A stretch of 64,000 nt of DNA from Cupriavidus oxalaticus (GCF_004768545.1 NZ_CP038635.1:2480001-2544000), one strand, 5' to 3'; shown: positions 30,113 through 42,359, numbered from the stretch's first letter. The notes: generated from the letters alone by a model not told the origin. Program-made: numbers and translations.

Positions 30113-31096
30113 ATGGCTAAAGCCCCAATGCGCGTCGCAGTGACCGGCGCCGCTGGCCAGATCGGCTATTCCCTGCTGTTCCGCATCGCCAACGGCGACA
30201 TGCTGGGCAAAGACCAGCCGGTCATCCTCCAACTGCTCGACCTCCCGCAAGCCCAGGCCGCCGTCAAGGGCGTCGTGATGGAACTGGAAGATTGCGCGTT
30301 CCCGCTGCTGGCCGGCGTGGTCATCACCGATGACCCCAAGGTCGCCTTCAAGGATGCCGACGTGGCCCTGCTGGTTGGCGCCCGTCCGCGCAGCAAGGGC
30401 ATGGAGCGCAAGGACCTGCTCGAGGCCAACGCCCAGATCTTCACGGTGCAGGGCAAGGCGCTGGACGAAGTCGCCAGCCGCAATGTCAAGGTGCTGGTGG
30501 TCGGCAACCCGGCCAACACCAATGCCTACATCGCCATGAAGTCGGCACCGAACCTGCCGCGCGAGAACTTCACCGCCATGCTGCGCCTGGACCACAACCG
30601 TGCCCTGTCGCAGATCGCCGCCAAGACCGGCAAGCCGGTGTCGTCGATCGAGAAGATGTTCGTGTGGGGCAACCACAGCCCGACCATGTACGCCGACTAC
30701 CGCTACGCCACCGTCGACGGCAAGAGCGTCAAGGACATGATCAACGACCCGGTGTGGAACAACGACGTGTTCCTGCCGACCGTCGGCAAGCGCGGCGCCG
30801 CCATCATCGAGGCCCGTGGCCTGTCGTCGGCTGCCTCGGCCGCCAACGCCGCCATCGACCACGTGCATGACTGGGTGCTGGGCACCAACGGCAAGGTCGT
30901 CACCATGGGCATCCCGTCGAACGGCGAGTACGGCATCCCCGCCGACACCATGTTCGGCTATCCGGTGACCTGCGCCAACGGCAAGTACGAGATCGTCAAG
31001 GGTCTCGAGATCGACGCCTACAGCCAGGAAAAGATCAACATCACCCTGAACGAACTGGAAGAAGAGAAGGCCGGCGTGCAGCACCTGCTGGGCTGA
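30113..31096 (+). CDS. mdh: Malate dehydrogenase
   Basis: 327 residues from [18 protein letters not shown], with a GGAG ribosome site. NAD-dependent interconversion of malate and oxaloacetate. The Rossmann loop TGAAGQIG is at 11-18, the catalytic Asp/Arg region is [15 protein letters not shown], and the catalytic His is in [11 protein letters not shown]. This is the long dimeric class shared by Betaproteobacteria and cytosolic eukaryotic MDH. A strong terminator follows it. Confidence 0.97.
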   Translation: MAKAPMRVAVTGAAGQIGYSLLFRIANGDMLGKDQPVILQLLDLPQAQAAVKGVVMELEDCAFPLLAGVVITDDPKVAFKDADVALLVGARPRSKGMERKDLLEANAQIFTVQGKALDEVASRNVKVLVVGNPANTNAYIAMKSAPNLPRENFTAMLRLDHNRALSQIAAKTGKPVSSIEKMFVWGNHSPTMYADYRYATVDGKSVKDMINDPVWNNDVFLPTVGKRGAAIIEARGLSSAASAANAAIDHVHDWVLGTNGKVVTMGIPSNGEYGIPADTMFGYPVTCANGKYEIVKGLEIDAYSQEKINITLNELEEEKAGVQHLLG

Positions 31097-31118
31097 TCTT
31101 CAGCGCGCTACAGGAAAG

Positions 31119-31166
31119 ACCGGGGTTCCGCAACGATTCAAGAATCGGCGCGGACCCCGGTTTTTT
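31119..31166 (+). terminator. Intrinsic terminator of mdh
   Basis: A 12-bp stem with one bulged T (ACCGGGGT and its complement at the base), enclosing an inner CGATTC-AA-GAATCG hairpin, ends in TTTTTT. It lies 22 bases after the mdh stop. Confidence 0.9.
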
Positions 31167-31222
31167 CATATTGGGGCGCTATGATGTGCCCTCCCGTCCA
31201 ACCCCAACCCAACTGAATTCCC

Positions 31223-32203
31223 GTGCATCCATCCGAGGTCTTGTTCCAGGGCGAAGCCATCCCGGTCCAGTTGCCGGTGTGTGACCACTATGCGGGCAGC
31301 GAAAAGCTGATGCGCAAGTCGCTTGCCCTGCAGCAAGAGCTTGGGCCGGTCTTCGACATCACCTTCGATTGCGAGGACGGCGCCGCCGTCGGCCACGAGC
31401 GCGAGCACGCCGAGCTGTGCGCGCAACTGGTCAACAGCCCGCTGAACGCGCACAACCGCGTCGGCGTGCGCATTCATGACCCTGCCCACCCGAGCTGGCG
31501 CCAGGATGTCGACGTGCTGGTGCGCACCGCCGGCGCGCGGCTGGCCTACGTCGTCGTGCCCAAGGTGACCGACGTGGTCGAGGTCGCGCGCGTGACCGAC
31601 CATGTCAACCAGGTGGCGCGCAATGCCGGCATCGCCCGCCATATCCCGATCCATGTGCTGATCGAGACACACGCCGCGCTCGAACAAGCTTTCGACATCG
31701 CCGCGCTGGTGCAGGTGGAGTGCCTGAGCTTCGGCCTGATGGACTTCGTCTCGGCGCACCACGGCGCGATTCCCGGCGAGGCCATGCGCTCGCCGCAGCA
31801 GTTCGAGCACCCGCTGATCCGCCGCGCCATGCTGGAAATCTCCGCCGCCTGCCACCGCCATGGCAAGGTTCCGTCGCACAACGTCAGCACCGATGTGCAG
31901 GCACCCCAGCGGGCGGGCGATGACGCGCTGCGCGCGCGCGCCGAGTTCGGCTACCTGCGCAAGTGGAGCATCCATCCGGGCCAGATAGCGCCGATCGTCG
32001 CCGCCTTCCGCCCGGGCGCGGATGAAATCGGCGCCGCCAGCCAGATCCTGCTGGCGGCCCACGAGAACAACTGGGCACCGATCCGCCACGACGGCCAGCT
32101 GCACGACCGCGCCAGCTACCGCTATTACTGGTCGCTGCTGCAGCGCGCCCAGGCCACCGGCACGCCGCTGCCGGACAACGTGGAAGCGCTGTTCTTCGCC
32201 TGA
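31223..32203 (+). CDS. HpcH/HpaI aldolase / citrate lyase beta (CitE-like) family protein
   Basis: 326 residues starting at a GTG. A TIM-barrel lyase of the CitE/malyl-CoA lyase/citramalyl-CoA lyase group. [13 protein letters not shown] carries the Mg-binding acidic pair, and the later [17 protein letters not shown] and [13 protein letters not shown] fit the family. There are no CitD or CitF subunits nearby, so it is not a classical citrate lyase; a free-standing acyl-CoA lyase or thioesterase acting on malyl- or citramalyl-CoA is more plausible. It lies between mdh and a 2-methylcitrate synthase gene, about 45 bp upstream of it. Confidence 0.82.
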   Translation: MHPSEVLFQGEAIPVQLPVCDHYAGSEKLMRKSLALQQELGPVFDITFDCEDGAAVGHEREHAELCAQLVNSPLNAHNRVGVRIHDPAHPSWRQDVDVLVRTAGARLAYVVVPKVTDVVEVARVTDHVNQVARNAGIARHIPIHVLIETHAALEQAFDIAALVQVECLSFGLMDFVSAHHGAIPGEAMRSPQQFEHPLIRRAMLEISAACHRHGKVPSHNVSTDVQAPQRAGDDALRARAEFGYLRKWSIHPGQIAPIVAAFRPGADEIGAASQILLAAHENNWAPIRHDGQLHDRASYRYYWSLLQRAQATGTPLPDNVEALFFA

Positions 32204-32247
32204 CCGGCCACAACAACAAAGCACGGACGCGACCGAAGGAGACCCGG

Positions 32248-33429
32248 ATGTCCGCTTCGAAGACCGCAGCACCGGCCGCCGCGGCAGAGCCCGCGGCGCC
32301 GAAAGCCAAGAAATCCGTCGCGCTGTCCGGCGTTGCCGCCGGCAATACCGCGCTGTGCACCGTTGGCCGTACCGGCAACGACCTGCACTACCGCGGCTAT
32401 GACATCCTCGATATCGCCGACACCTGCGAGTTCGAGGAAATCGCCCATCTGCTGGTGCACGGCAAGCTGCCGACCAGATCCGAACTGGCCGCCTACAAGG
32501 CCAGGCTGAAGTCACTGCGCGGCCTGCCGGCCAACGTCAAGCTGGCGCTGGAATGGGTCCCGGCCAGCGCGCACCCGATGGACGTGATGCGCACCGGCGT
32601 GTCGGTGCTTGGCACCGTGCTGCCGGAAAAGGACGACCACAGCGGCCCGGGCGCGCGCGACATTGCCGACCGCCTGATGGCCAGCCTGGGTTCGATGCTG
32701 CTGTACTGGTACCACTACAGCCACAACGGTCGCCGCATCGAGGTGGAGACCGACGATGACTCCATCGGCGCCCACTTCCTGCACCTGCTGCACGGCGAGC
32801 AGCCGTCGGCGCTGTGGGAGCGTGCCATGCATACCTCGCTGATCCTGTACGCGGAACACGAGTTCAACGCCTCGACCTTCACCGCGCGCGTGATCGCCGG
32901 CACGGGTTCGGACATGTATTCGTCGATCGCCGGCGCGATCGGCGCGCTGCGCGGCCCCAAGCACGGCGGCGCCAACGAAGTCGCGTTCGAGATCCAGAAG
33001 CGCTACGACAACCCGGATGAGGCGCAGGCCGACATCACCCGCCGCGTCGGGAACAAGGAAGTCGTGATCGGCTTCGGCCACCCGGTGTACACCACGGGCG
33101 ACCCGCGCAACCAGGTGATCAAGGAAGTGGCGAAGACGCTATCGAAGGACGCCGGTTCGACGAAGATGTTCGACATTGCCGAGCGCCTGGAAACGGTCAT
33201 GTGGGACGTCAAGAAGATGTTCCCGAACCTGGACTGGTTCAGCGCGGTGAGCTACCACATGATGGGCGTGCCGACGGCAATGTTCACGCCGCTGTTCGTG
33301 ATCGCACGCACTTCCGGCTGGGCCGCGCACATCATCGAGCAACGCATCGATAACAAGATCATCCGCCCCAGCGCCAACTACGTGGGCCCCGAAAACCTCA
33401 AATTCGTGCCGATCGGCAAGCGTAAGTGA
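32248..33429 (+). CDS. prpC: 2-methylcitrate synthase / citrate synthase II
   Basis: 393 residues, short class of citrate synthases. It opens with an Ala/Lys-rich tail, then [20 protein letters not shown] and [12 protein letters not shown], typical of PrpC. The catalytic segment [20 protein letters not shown] and the GPKHGGANE and [14 protein letters not shown] motifs are intact. A GGAG ribosome site precedes the ATG. Unusually, the other prp genes (prpB, acnD/prpD, prpF) are absent here and its neighbours are mdh, a CitE-like gene and acnA, so it may serve as a second citrate synthase. Confidence 0.85.
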   Translation: MSASKTAAPAAAAEPAAPKAKKSVALSGVAAGNTALCTVGRTGNDLHYRGYDILDIADTCEFEEIAHLLVHGKLPTRSELAAYKARLKSLRGLPANVKLALEWVPASAHPMDVMRTGVSVLGTVLPEKDDHSGPGARDIADRLMASLGSMLLYWYHYSHNGRRIEVETDDDSIGAHFLHLLHGEQPSALWERAMHTSLILYAEHEFNASTFTARVIAGTGSDMYSSIAGAIGALRGPKHGGANEVAFEIQKRYDNPDEAQADITRRVGNKEVVIGFGHPVYTTGDPRNQVIKEVAKTLSKDAGSTKMFDIAERLETVMWDVKKMFPNLDWFSAVSYHMMGVPTAMFTPLFVIARTSGWAAHIIEQRIDNKIIRPSANYVGPENLKFVPIGKRK

Positions 33430-33596
33430 ACCCGGACTAACCGGACACCCCGATTATGTAACCAAAGGCCAGCGCACTTCGCGGGCTCCGGCAAATCGTA
33501 GAGAATAGCGGCGGACTTTCCTTCCAGGCGCCGCCTGATGTGACGGCGGCGAACGACAAACAGACCAGATTTCAAAATCCGAGAGGCACTCACAAA

Positions 33597-34172
33597 ATGA
33601 AACATCTCGTACTTGCCGCCTGCATCGGCGCGTTCAGCCTGACCACCGCCACCGCCGTGATGGCGCAAGAGCCGGCCAAGCAGACCACCAAGAAGAAGTC
33701 CTCGACCAAGAAGAAGGCCGCAGCCGGCACCGCCGCCGCTGCCGGCGCCGCCGCCGCAGTCACCCCGACCGGTGAAAAGTGGCAGTGCGAACTGGGCAAC
33801 AGCATCTATATCTCCGGCGACATGCTGCGTGACGAAGTGCTGACCGTGCACTGGCAAGGCCGTGACTACAAGCTGCCGCGTCAGTCCACCGTGACCGGCG
33901 CCGACCGCTACTACGACGCCCGCACCGGCCTGGACCTGGTGGTGATCCCGAGCAAGGCCATGCTGTTCAACAAGAACCTGGGCCAGCGCCTGGCTGACGA
34001 CTGCCAGAGCGCCGCCATGCAGGCAGGCGCCGCGGCGCCGACCCAGGCCGGCGGCCTGCGCGCCCCGGTCAGCGCCCCGCTGCTGGCCACGCCCCCGGGC
34101 GGCCCGACGGTCCAGCCGCAGCAGGCGCAGCAGCCTGACGCGACCCAGCAAAGCGCGGCACCGAAGCAGTAA
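33597..34172 (+). CDS. Secreted protein with MliC-like domain (lysozyme-inhibitor fold)
   Basis: 191 residues. A Sec signal peptide (residues 1-23, ending in AVMAQ) is followed by a Lys-rich (KKKSSTKKK) and Ala-rich segment. A compact domain follows from WQCELGNSIYISGD through TGADRYYDARTGLDLVVIP to ADDCQ, with one Cys at each end. The Cys spacing and the TGADRYYD / LDLVVIPSKAMLF order resemble MliC/PliC, a periplasmic inhibitor of C-type lysozyme. The C-terminal 50 residues are Ala/Pro/Gln-rich. Function is inferred from pattern only. Its own terminator follows. Confidence 0.6.
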   Translation: MKHLVLAACIGAFSLTTATAVMAQEPAKQTTKKKSSTKKKAAAGTAAAAGAAAAVTPTGEKWQCELGNSIYISGDMLRDEVLTVHWQGRDYKLPRQSTVTGADRYYDARTGLDLVVIPSKAMLFNKNLGQRLADDCQSAAMQAGAAAPTQAGGLRAPVSAPLLATPPGGPTVQPQQAQQPDATQQSAAPKQ

Positions 34173-34181
34173 ATCCGTACA

Positions 34182-34224
34182 GGGTGCCGGCGGCCGCCTG
34201 AATTCCGGCCGCCGGCACCCTTTT
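34182..34224 (+). terminator. Intrinsic terminator after the MliC-like gene
   Basis: A perfect 15-bp GC-rich stem (GGGTGCCGGCGGCCG with its complement at 34206-34220) is followed by TTTT. It begins 9 bases after the stop codon. Confidence 0.88.
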
Positions 34225-34463
34225 GCCTTGCGGGCGGGCCAACCCGCCGCGGGCACGCTGTCGCGCCGCGGGAAGGCATGGCCGGGGCCCGGCCGATCGA
34301 GACCGGGTGGCGGCAAGGCCGCGCGGCGGTTAGAGTATGCAGTTGCAGTGCGCTGCCGACCTCGGACCGCGGCCATACGCCGCGGCAGCGCACCGGGGTC
34401 TGAATCCGGTTTCAGAGGTCCGAGCCAAATGCCATCGCATCATCCTTCGATCGGAGTACGGCA

Positions 34464-37181
<2,718 letters not shown>

Positions 37182-37204
37182 CGCCCGCGGATGGTCCATG
37201 CAAG

Positions 37205-37229
37205 CGCCGCCTTCCCGGGCGGCGTTTGT
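37205..37229 (+). terminator. Terminator after acnA
   Basis: CGCCGCC and GGCGGCG (37205-37211 and 37218-37224) form a 7-bp stem with a TTCCCG loop followed by TTTGT, about 24 bases after the acnA stop. Moderate strength. Confidence 0.65.
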
Positions 37230-37385
37230 CATGGTGCGCATGATGCGGCCCCGGCATCACTCGGCGCCTATCCCGCGCGTGTAAGTTCCACGCAAGGCAG
37301 TGCTGCCACACTGTGTCCCAAACAACATGGGCCGCAATGGCCCGGAGGCGGGGCCACCCCGCTTCAGACATACACTGGAGACAAC

Positions 37386-37535
37386 ATGGCAAAGATCATC
37401 ATCGCATTCGTCGTCGTTGCCGGCGCAGCCCTCTACCTGCTGACCAAGGGCGGCAGCGACGTGTCGATTTCCGGCGAGCAGCACGGCGTCGAGACCCACG
37501 TACCGACGGCGCCGGCAGCCGGCGGACAGAAATAA
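37386..37535 (+). CDS. Small single-span membrane protein, function unknown
   Basis: 49 residues: a hydrophobic N-terminal helix (IIIAFVVVAGAALYLLT) then a short hydrophilic tail rich in Gly, Thr and Pro. A GGAG ribosome site (CTGGAGACAAC) precedes the ATG. I do not recognise a family. It is a stand-alone gene between acnA and the DUF2863-type gene. Likely an inner-membrane peptide; the good start and helix argue against a chance ORF. Confidence 0.6.
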   Translation: MAKIIIAFVVVAGAALYLLTKGGSDVSISGEQHGVETHVPTAPAAGGQK

Positions 37536-37643
37536 AAAGAAGTCTTCGGCCTCGCCGGTGGCAAGTCGCGCCGCATCGCGCGGCCGCCTTGTCAACGCAA
37601 CGAGTAGAATACCGTTTTACGCATAAACGAACGGTTTCTTTCT

Positions 37644-38846
37644 ATGGCAGGTTTTCGCCCCAAGGCTTCCCCACGTCTTTCCCCCGACGCCGAGCGGTTG
37701 GTGGCCGATGCGCTCGCCCTCGACGCATCGGGCAGCCGCATGGAGGATGGCTACTGGGAACGGCGGCTCTCGCAGCGCCTGGGCCGCCTGTTGAAGAACG
37801 GTAGCCAGACCGCGCTGGACGCGGCGCTGGAGCACCTGTTCAAGCACAACGCCGATGCCTCCGACGTGCTGGCCGAGCAGGCCGAGACACTGGCCGAATC
37901 GGCCACCATCGAGGTCGATGGCCAGCGCTACGACGCGCTGCTGATCGCCGCGCCAATCCTGGCGCACACGCGCTACGCCATCCCCTCGGGCGCGCTCAAG
38001 CCGGAGCTGGCCCAGACGCTCGCCGTGCACTTGCAGGCACATGTACTGGCTTCCGACACCAAGGTGGCGCTGTCGCCGTACCTGTACAGCATCGACCAGT
38101 TGCCGCGCACCCACAGCGACACCTTTGCGCTGACGCACAAGCTGGCCGCGGCCGCGCTGGCCGGCTCGGTACCCAAGGTCGACCTGCGCGACCTGCCCGA
38201 GACCGCGCCGATCCTGGCCGACCCGCGCTACCTGCTGGCCGTGGTGGTAGCCCCGCACGAGCAGGCGCTGTTCCGCTGGCAAGAAGATGCCAAGGAGCAC
38301 CACGCCGAGCGCTCGGTGTGCCTGGAACAATGGCGCACCCAGGTCCAGCCGTCGGTGGCGCTGCTGCTGCCCGGCTGCGAGTTCGAGCTGCTGCTCCCCG
38401 ACGCCTTCTTCCTGTCGTGCCGTGAGTCCGACAAGAGCATCCGTCCTCTGACCGTGCGCGCCGCCGTCAACTATCTGGCCGGCACGCTCGATATCTCCGC
38501 CGGCCAGCTGGCCGCGGTGGTGGCCGCGTTCGGCGAGGAAGTGGTCGAGGAATACCGCGTCGGCTTCACCATGCGCGGTGAAAAGGACGTGATCTACGGC
38601 ATCGTCTGGCCGGTCTACGGCCGCGAAGCCGGCGAAGTCGATGCCGACGAGAAGGGCAACCCGCTCGAACAGATCTGCGAAGAGCTGCGCAACGCCGGCG
38701 TGGAGGATATCTTCCGCCATGCGGCGCTGTTCGATCCGGAATATTGCGAGGATTGCGGCACGCCGCTGTATGCCGACCGCAATGGCGAGATCGTGCATGC
38801 GGAGCTGCCGGAAGACGCGCCCACGCAGCAGCCGCTGTTCCACTGA
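37644..38846 (+). CDS. DUF2863-type protein
   Basis: 400 residues, cytosolic, no membrane segment. The N-terminus GFRPKASPRLSPDAERLV and the overall length match the DUF2863 family, which I know only from Burkholderiales and for which no function is established. Near the C-terminus PEYCEDCGTPLYAD contains CxxC, like half of a zinc ribbon. A dyad, ACCGTT at 37611-37616 with AACGGT at 37630-37635, lies 8-30 bases upstream and may be regulatory. Followed by a bidirectional terminator. Confidence 0.75.
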   Translation: MAGFRPKASPRLSPDAERLVADALALDASGSRMEDGYWERRLSQRLGRLLKNGSQTALDAALEHLFKHNADASDVLAEQAETLAESATIEVDGQRYDALLIAAPILAHTRYAIPSGALKPELAQTLAVHLQAHVLASDTKVALSPYLYSIDQLPRTHSDTFALTHKLAAAALAGSVPKVDLRDLPETAPILADPRYLLAVVVAPHEQALFRWQEDAKEHHAERSVCLEQWRTQVQPSVALLLPGCEFELLLPDAFFLSCRESDKSIRPLTVRAAVNYLAGTLDISAGQLAAVVAAFGEEVVEEYRVGFTMRGEKDVIYGIVWPVYGREAGEVDADEKGNPLEQICEELRNAGVEDIFRHAALFDPEYCEDCGTPLYADRNGEIVHAELPEDAPTQQPLFH

Positions 38847-38866
38847 GTTCCCGCGCCCACGCAAGC

Positions 38867-38898
38867 AAACGGCCCACATCGTGGGCCGTTTTTGTTTT
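38867..38898. terminator. Intrinsic terminator between convergent genes
   Basis: An 11-bp perfect stem (AAACGGCCCAC with its complement), 3-base loop, is followed by TTTGTTTT on the plus strand. It lies between the plus-strand DUF2863 gene and the minus-strand TrmB-like gene and can serve both. Confidence 0.88.
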
Positions 38899-38909
38899 CC
38901 TGGCTGGCT

Positions 38910-39587
38910 TCAGGCACCCCGCTCGCTGACGCAGCGCCAGAGCCCATGCCCCGATGCCGCGTACTTGCGCTCGAACGGCGTCATCGCCTGCGCCGGCTGC
39001 CAGGGCTCGACCACCTGCGCCGGACGCCCAACCAGCGCCAGCGCCTGCGCGAACTCGTCGATGTAGACCTGCCAGTTGCTGCGGCATTCCAGGTAATCGC
39101 CGCACGCCGCCAGCGCCGGGAACACCGCATGGCCCTGCCAGCGCCGCCCCAGGTGGCCGATCTTTGGCCATGGGTTCGGGTACAGCACGTAGTGGCGCGC
39201 CACCGGCACCGCGTCGGCCTGCAGCATGCGCCAGACATCGACCAGGTCGGCCCGCGCCCAGCAGAAATTGGCCGGCATCGGCGCCTCGCCCCACCAGTCC
39301 TTGCCAGCGGCCAGGCGCTTTTCGGACTGGTCGACGCCGATCACATAGTGGTCCGGGAATGATGTCGCCAGGCGCAGCGTGCTTTCGCCCACGCCGCAGC
39401 CGGCATCCAGGATCAGCGGCGCGCCGCCGGCCTGCTGCCAATTGTCGAGCGCCGCGCTCAGCGCGCGGCGGCTGGCTTCGCCGATGGGCTTGCGGAACGG
39501 CTCGGCCAGGTGGCGCGCGACACGCGCGGCAAGGTGTTCGTGGACATCGGACTGCGCCGAGACGATGGTGCGGGAATTGGCAAACAT
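38910..39587 (-). CDS. TrmB-like SAM-dependent methyltransferase
   Basis: 225 residues. SAM motif I is LILDAGCGVGEST. A later segment, LYPNPWPKIGHLGRRWQG, resembles the PDPWPKKRH motif of the tRNA (m7G46) methyltransferase TrmB. The family is therefore clear, but the motif departs from the classical one (GHLGRRW in place of RHHKRR), so it may be a paralogue with a different substrate. It is not in an operon with its neighbours. Confidence 0.75.
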   Translation of the reverse strand: MFANSRTIVSAQSDVHEHLAARVARHLAEPFRKPIGEASRRALSAALDNWQQAGGAPLILDAGCGVGESTLRLATSFPDHYVIGVDQSEKRLAAGKDWWGEAPMPANFCWARADLVDVWRMLQADAVPVARHYVLYPNPWPKIGHLGRRWQGHAVFPALAACGDYLECRSNWQVYIDEFAQALALVGRPAQVVEPWQPAQAMTPFERKYAASGHGLWRCVSERGA

Positions 39588-39722
39588 GGCCCCATTTTAC
39601 CGGGGCCGGACCCGGCAGCCTTGCATCGGACGCTGCAACCATGCCACTTTAGCGGCACAATGCGGGACAAACCGCCTGAGAACCCGTCCGCAAGCGCCGG
39701 ACCTGTACGAGGAGCCAGTCCC

Positions 39723-41348
39723 ATGCCATCGACAACCGCCACGCCCAGCCAGCCCGCCCGCCGCACCTTGCTCCACGCCACCGCCGCGCTGGTGCTGGGC
39801 AGTGCCGCCTGTGCCGCCCTGGCGCTGGTGCCGGCCGGCGCCGCCCATGCCGAGGACCTGCGCATCGGGCTGGCCGCCGACGTCACCTCGATGGACCCGC
39901 ACTGGAACAACTCCGGCCCCAACAACGCGATCGCGCTGCATGTCTTCGAGTCGCTGGTGTTCATGGACAAGAACGCCCGCTATATCCCCGGCCTGGCGCT
40001 GTCGTGGAAGCCGGTCAATGCCATCACCTGGGAAATCAAGCTGCGCCCCAACATGAAGTGGCACGACGGCTCGCCCTTCACCAGCGAAGACGTCAAGGCG
40101 TCGCTGGAGCGCCCGGACAAGCTGACCAACAGCCCCGGCTCGTTCACCAGCTACACCAAGCCGATCGCCCGCATCGACACGCCCGATCCGCTGACGGTGC
40201 GCCTGACCATGAGCGTGCCCAACTACGCCAACCTGGCCAACGACCTGAACAGCGTGCCGATCATGCCGAAAAAGGTCGCCGCGACGCTGACGCAGGCCGA
40301 TTTCGACTCGGGCAAGGCCATGATCGGTACCGGGCCGTTCAAGTTCGTGCGCTTCGCGCGCGGGCAGGAAATCGTGATGGAGCGCAATCCCAACTACTGG
40401 GGGCCCAAGCCGGAGTGGGACCGCGCCGTGTTCCGCATCATCACCGACAACGGCGCGCGCAGCGCCGCGCTGCTGGCGGGCGATGTCGACGTGATCGAGA
40501 GCGTGCCGTCGGCCGACGTGGCCAAGCTCAGGCAGAACCCGAAGTTCAAGATCGAGCAGCAGGTTTCGTGGCGCACCATCTTCTGGCAAATGGACCACTC
40601 GCGCGACAACCCGCCCTTCGTCACCGACAAGGCCGGCAAGCCGCTGGGCAAGAACCCGTTCAAGGATGCGCGCGTGCGTGCCGCGATCAGCAAGTCGTTG
40701 AACCGCGACGCCATCGTCAACCGCATCATGGAGGGGCTGGCGGTGCCGGCATCGTCGATCGTGTCGCCGCAGATCTTCGGGCATCCGGGCACCAAACCCG
40801 ACGCCTATGATCCCGAAGGCGCCAAAAAGCTGCTGGCCGAGGCAGGCTACCCGGACGGCTTCGGGCTGACGCTGCATGCCACCAACAACCGCTACCTGAA
40901 CGACGCCGCGGTGGCGCAGGCCACCGCCAGCATGCTGACGCGCATCGGCATCCAGACCAGGGTCGAGACCATGCCGGTAGCGGCCTACTTCACGCGCGCG
41001 CGCCAGGGCGACTTTGCCTTCCAGATGCTGGGGTGGGGTTCGGCAGCCGCGGATGTGGCGCTGCGCTCGATCACGGGCACGCCCAATCCCAAGACCGGGT
41101 ATGGCACTTGGAACTGGGGCAAGTACAGCAACCCGCAACTGGACCAGCTGATCGAAAAATCGCTGACCACCGTTTCCAGCGAGAAAGCGCGCGAGGAGAA
41201 CGCGCGCACGGCGGCCAGGTTCGCGCTGGCCGACCACGCGATCATTCCGTCGCACAGCCAGCTGGCGATGTGGGCGATGAAGAAGGGACTGAAGTATGAG
41301 GCGCGGACGGACGAGTGGTCGCTGGCGCAGTTTTTCCACAAGGAGTGA
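39723..41348 (+). CDS. ABC transporter substrate-binding protein, family 5 (oligopeptide/dipeptide type)
   Basis: 541 residues from MPSTTATPSQPARRTL; a longer frame (39510) was rejected because GAGGAG lies just before this start. A signal peptide with Arg13-Arg14 and cleavage about AHA|ED (residue 43) exports it; the RR pair may be a weak Tat motif. The SBP family 5 fold is shown by LRIGLAADVTSMDPHWNN and KWHDGSPFTSEDVKASLERP. No permease or ATPase gene is adjacent, so it must use a transporter encoded elsewhere. Confidence 0.88.
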   Translation: MPSTTATPSQPARRTLLHATAALVLGSAACAALALVPAGAAHAEDLRIGLAADVTSMDPHWNNSGPNNAIALHVFESLVFMDKNARYIPGLALSWKPVNAITWEIKLRPNMKWHDGSPFTSEDVKASLERPDKLTNSPGSFTSYTKPIARIDTPDPLTVRLTMSVPNYANLANDLNSVPIMPKKVAATLTQADFDSGKAMIGTGPFKFVRFARGQEIVMERNPNYWGPKPEWDRAVFRIITDNGARSAALLAGDVDVIESVPSADVAKLRQNPKFKIEQQVSWRTIFWQMDHSRDNPPFVTDKAGKPLGKNPFKDARVRAAISKSLNRDAIVNRIMEGLAVPASSIVSPQIFGHPGTKPDAYDPEGAKKLLAEAGYPDGFGLTLHATNNRYLNDAAVAQATASMLTRIGIQTRVETMPVAAYFTRARQGDFAFQMLGWGSAAADVALRSITGTPNPKTGYGTWNWGKYSNPQLDQLIEKSLTTVSSEKAREENARTAARFALADHAIIPSHSQLAMWAMKKGLKYEARTDEWSLAQFFHKE

Positions 41349-41373
41349 GGGCGGCGGCTGGTCATCGGCTCGC

Positions 41374-41413
41374 GGTGTTCTCCCTCGCCCGCTTGCGGGA
41401 GAGGGAGAACACC
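41374..41413. repeat. REP-like palindrome / bidirectional terminator
   Basis: A 19-bp stem with one mismatch (GGTGTTCTCCCTC outer arm, CCCGC-TT-GCGGG tip). It lies between the convergent binding-protein and spermidine-synthase-like genes. The same TCTCCC/GGGAGA core forms a second palindrome at 60117-60154. Confidence 0.7.
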
Positions 41414-41474
41414 TTGCTTGGGCTAGTTCAGGCGGCTTTGGAGCACCCAAACCTCCTCTTTGGGCGCGTTTGGA

Positions 41475-42359
41475 TCAGATCCTCAACCGCTCTTCCTGCC
41501 GCGCGTTCGCCGCGCGCAGCTTCTGCACCCAGTCCCGCGCCGGCAGCCCCGTGGTCTTCTCGACCACGTCGGCGCGCGCTTCCAGCACTTCCCACGCCAC
41601 ATCGATCTCCGGGCCGTTGAACGCCAGTGCGATGATGTTGCCGTCATGGACCTCAGGGAACACCAGCACGCGGTTATCGAAGGCTTCGCAGATGCGCTCG
41701 ATATTCTTCGGGAAGCTGTCGTGGTCGCCGAACAGGTTGATGGTCATCACGCCCGGCTCCTTCAGCGTGCGGCGGCAGGCGCGGTAGAACGCGGTGGTGT
41801 CGAGCACCGGGCCGCGCGCGGTGGCGTCGTACAGGTCCACCTGCAGCACGTCGATGGCATCTGCGTGGGTGCCGTCCATCACGTAGTCCCACGCGTCCTG
41901 CTCGCGCACGGTCAGGCGCGCGTCATCCTGGCGCAGGCCGAACATGCTGCGCCCGGCGATGATCACCGCCGGATTCAGCTCGACCGCGGTCACTCGCGCG
42001 CGGCTGAACTGGCGGTGGCAGAACTTGGTCAGTGCCGCCGCCCCGAGGCCGAGCTGGACCACGTGGAATTCATCCACAGAAGGCGACAGGAACAGCAGCC
42101 AGGCCATCATCTGCTGCGCGTATTCCAGCTCGATCGCATCCGGCTTGCGCAGGCGCATCGCGCCCTGCACCCACTCCGTGCCGAAATGCAGGTAGCGCAC
42201 GCCGTCCAGCTCCGAGAAGGTCACCGGCGCAAAGCGCGGCGTCATGCGTTTTTCTTCGCGGGCCGCGCGCGAGTCCGGCGCCTGGCCACGGTTGCGTGTG
42301 CCACGTGCCGGACGGCGCGAGGCCACGGCTTCAATCGATTTGCGTTTCAGTAGGGTCAT
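41475..42359 (-). CDS. Spermidine-synthase-like protein (methyltransferase fold)
   Basis: 294 residues from MTLLKRKSIEAVASRRP. It has a basic tail, then a Rossmann-like core: VVQLGLGAAALTKF, VTAVELNPAVI, LTVREQDAWDYV, DVLQVDLYDATARGP. In SpeE the first motif is GGGDGG and the catalytic motif D.(S/T)D; here the Gly-rich loop and Asp set differ. The protein belongs to the spermidine synthase-like family, but activity as a polyamine aminopropyltransferase is doubtful. It is 46 bp downstream of the TPR gene, probably one operon. Confidence 0.75.
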   Translation of the reverse strand: MTLLKRKSIEAVASRRPARGTRNRGQAPDSRAAREEKRMTPRFAPVTFSELDGVRYLHFGTEWVQGAMRLRKPDAIELEYAQQMMAWLLFLSPSVDEFHVVQLGLGAAALTKFCHRQFSRARVTAVELNPAVIIAGRSMFGLRQDDARLTVREQDAWDYVMDGTHADAIDVLQVDLYDATARGPVLDTTAFYRACRRTLKEPGVMTINLFGDHDSFPKNIERICEAFDNRVLVFPEVHDGNIIALAFNGPEIDVAWEVLEARADVVEKTTGLPARDWVQKLRAANARQEERLRI

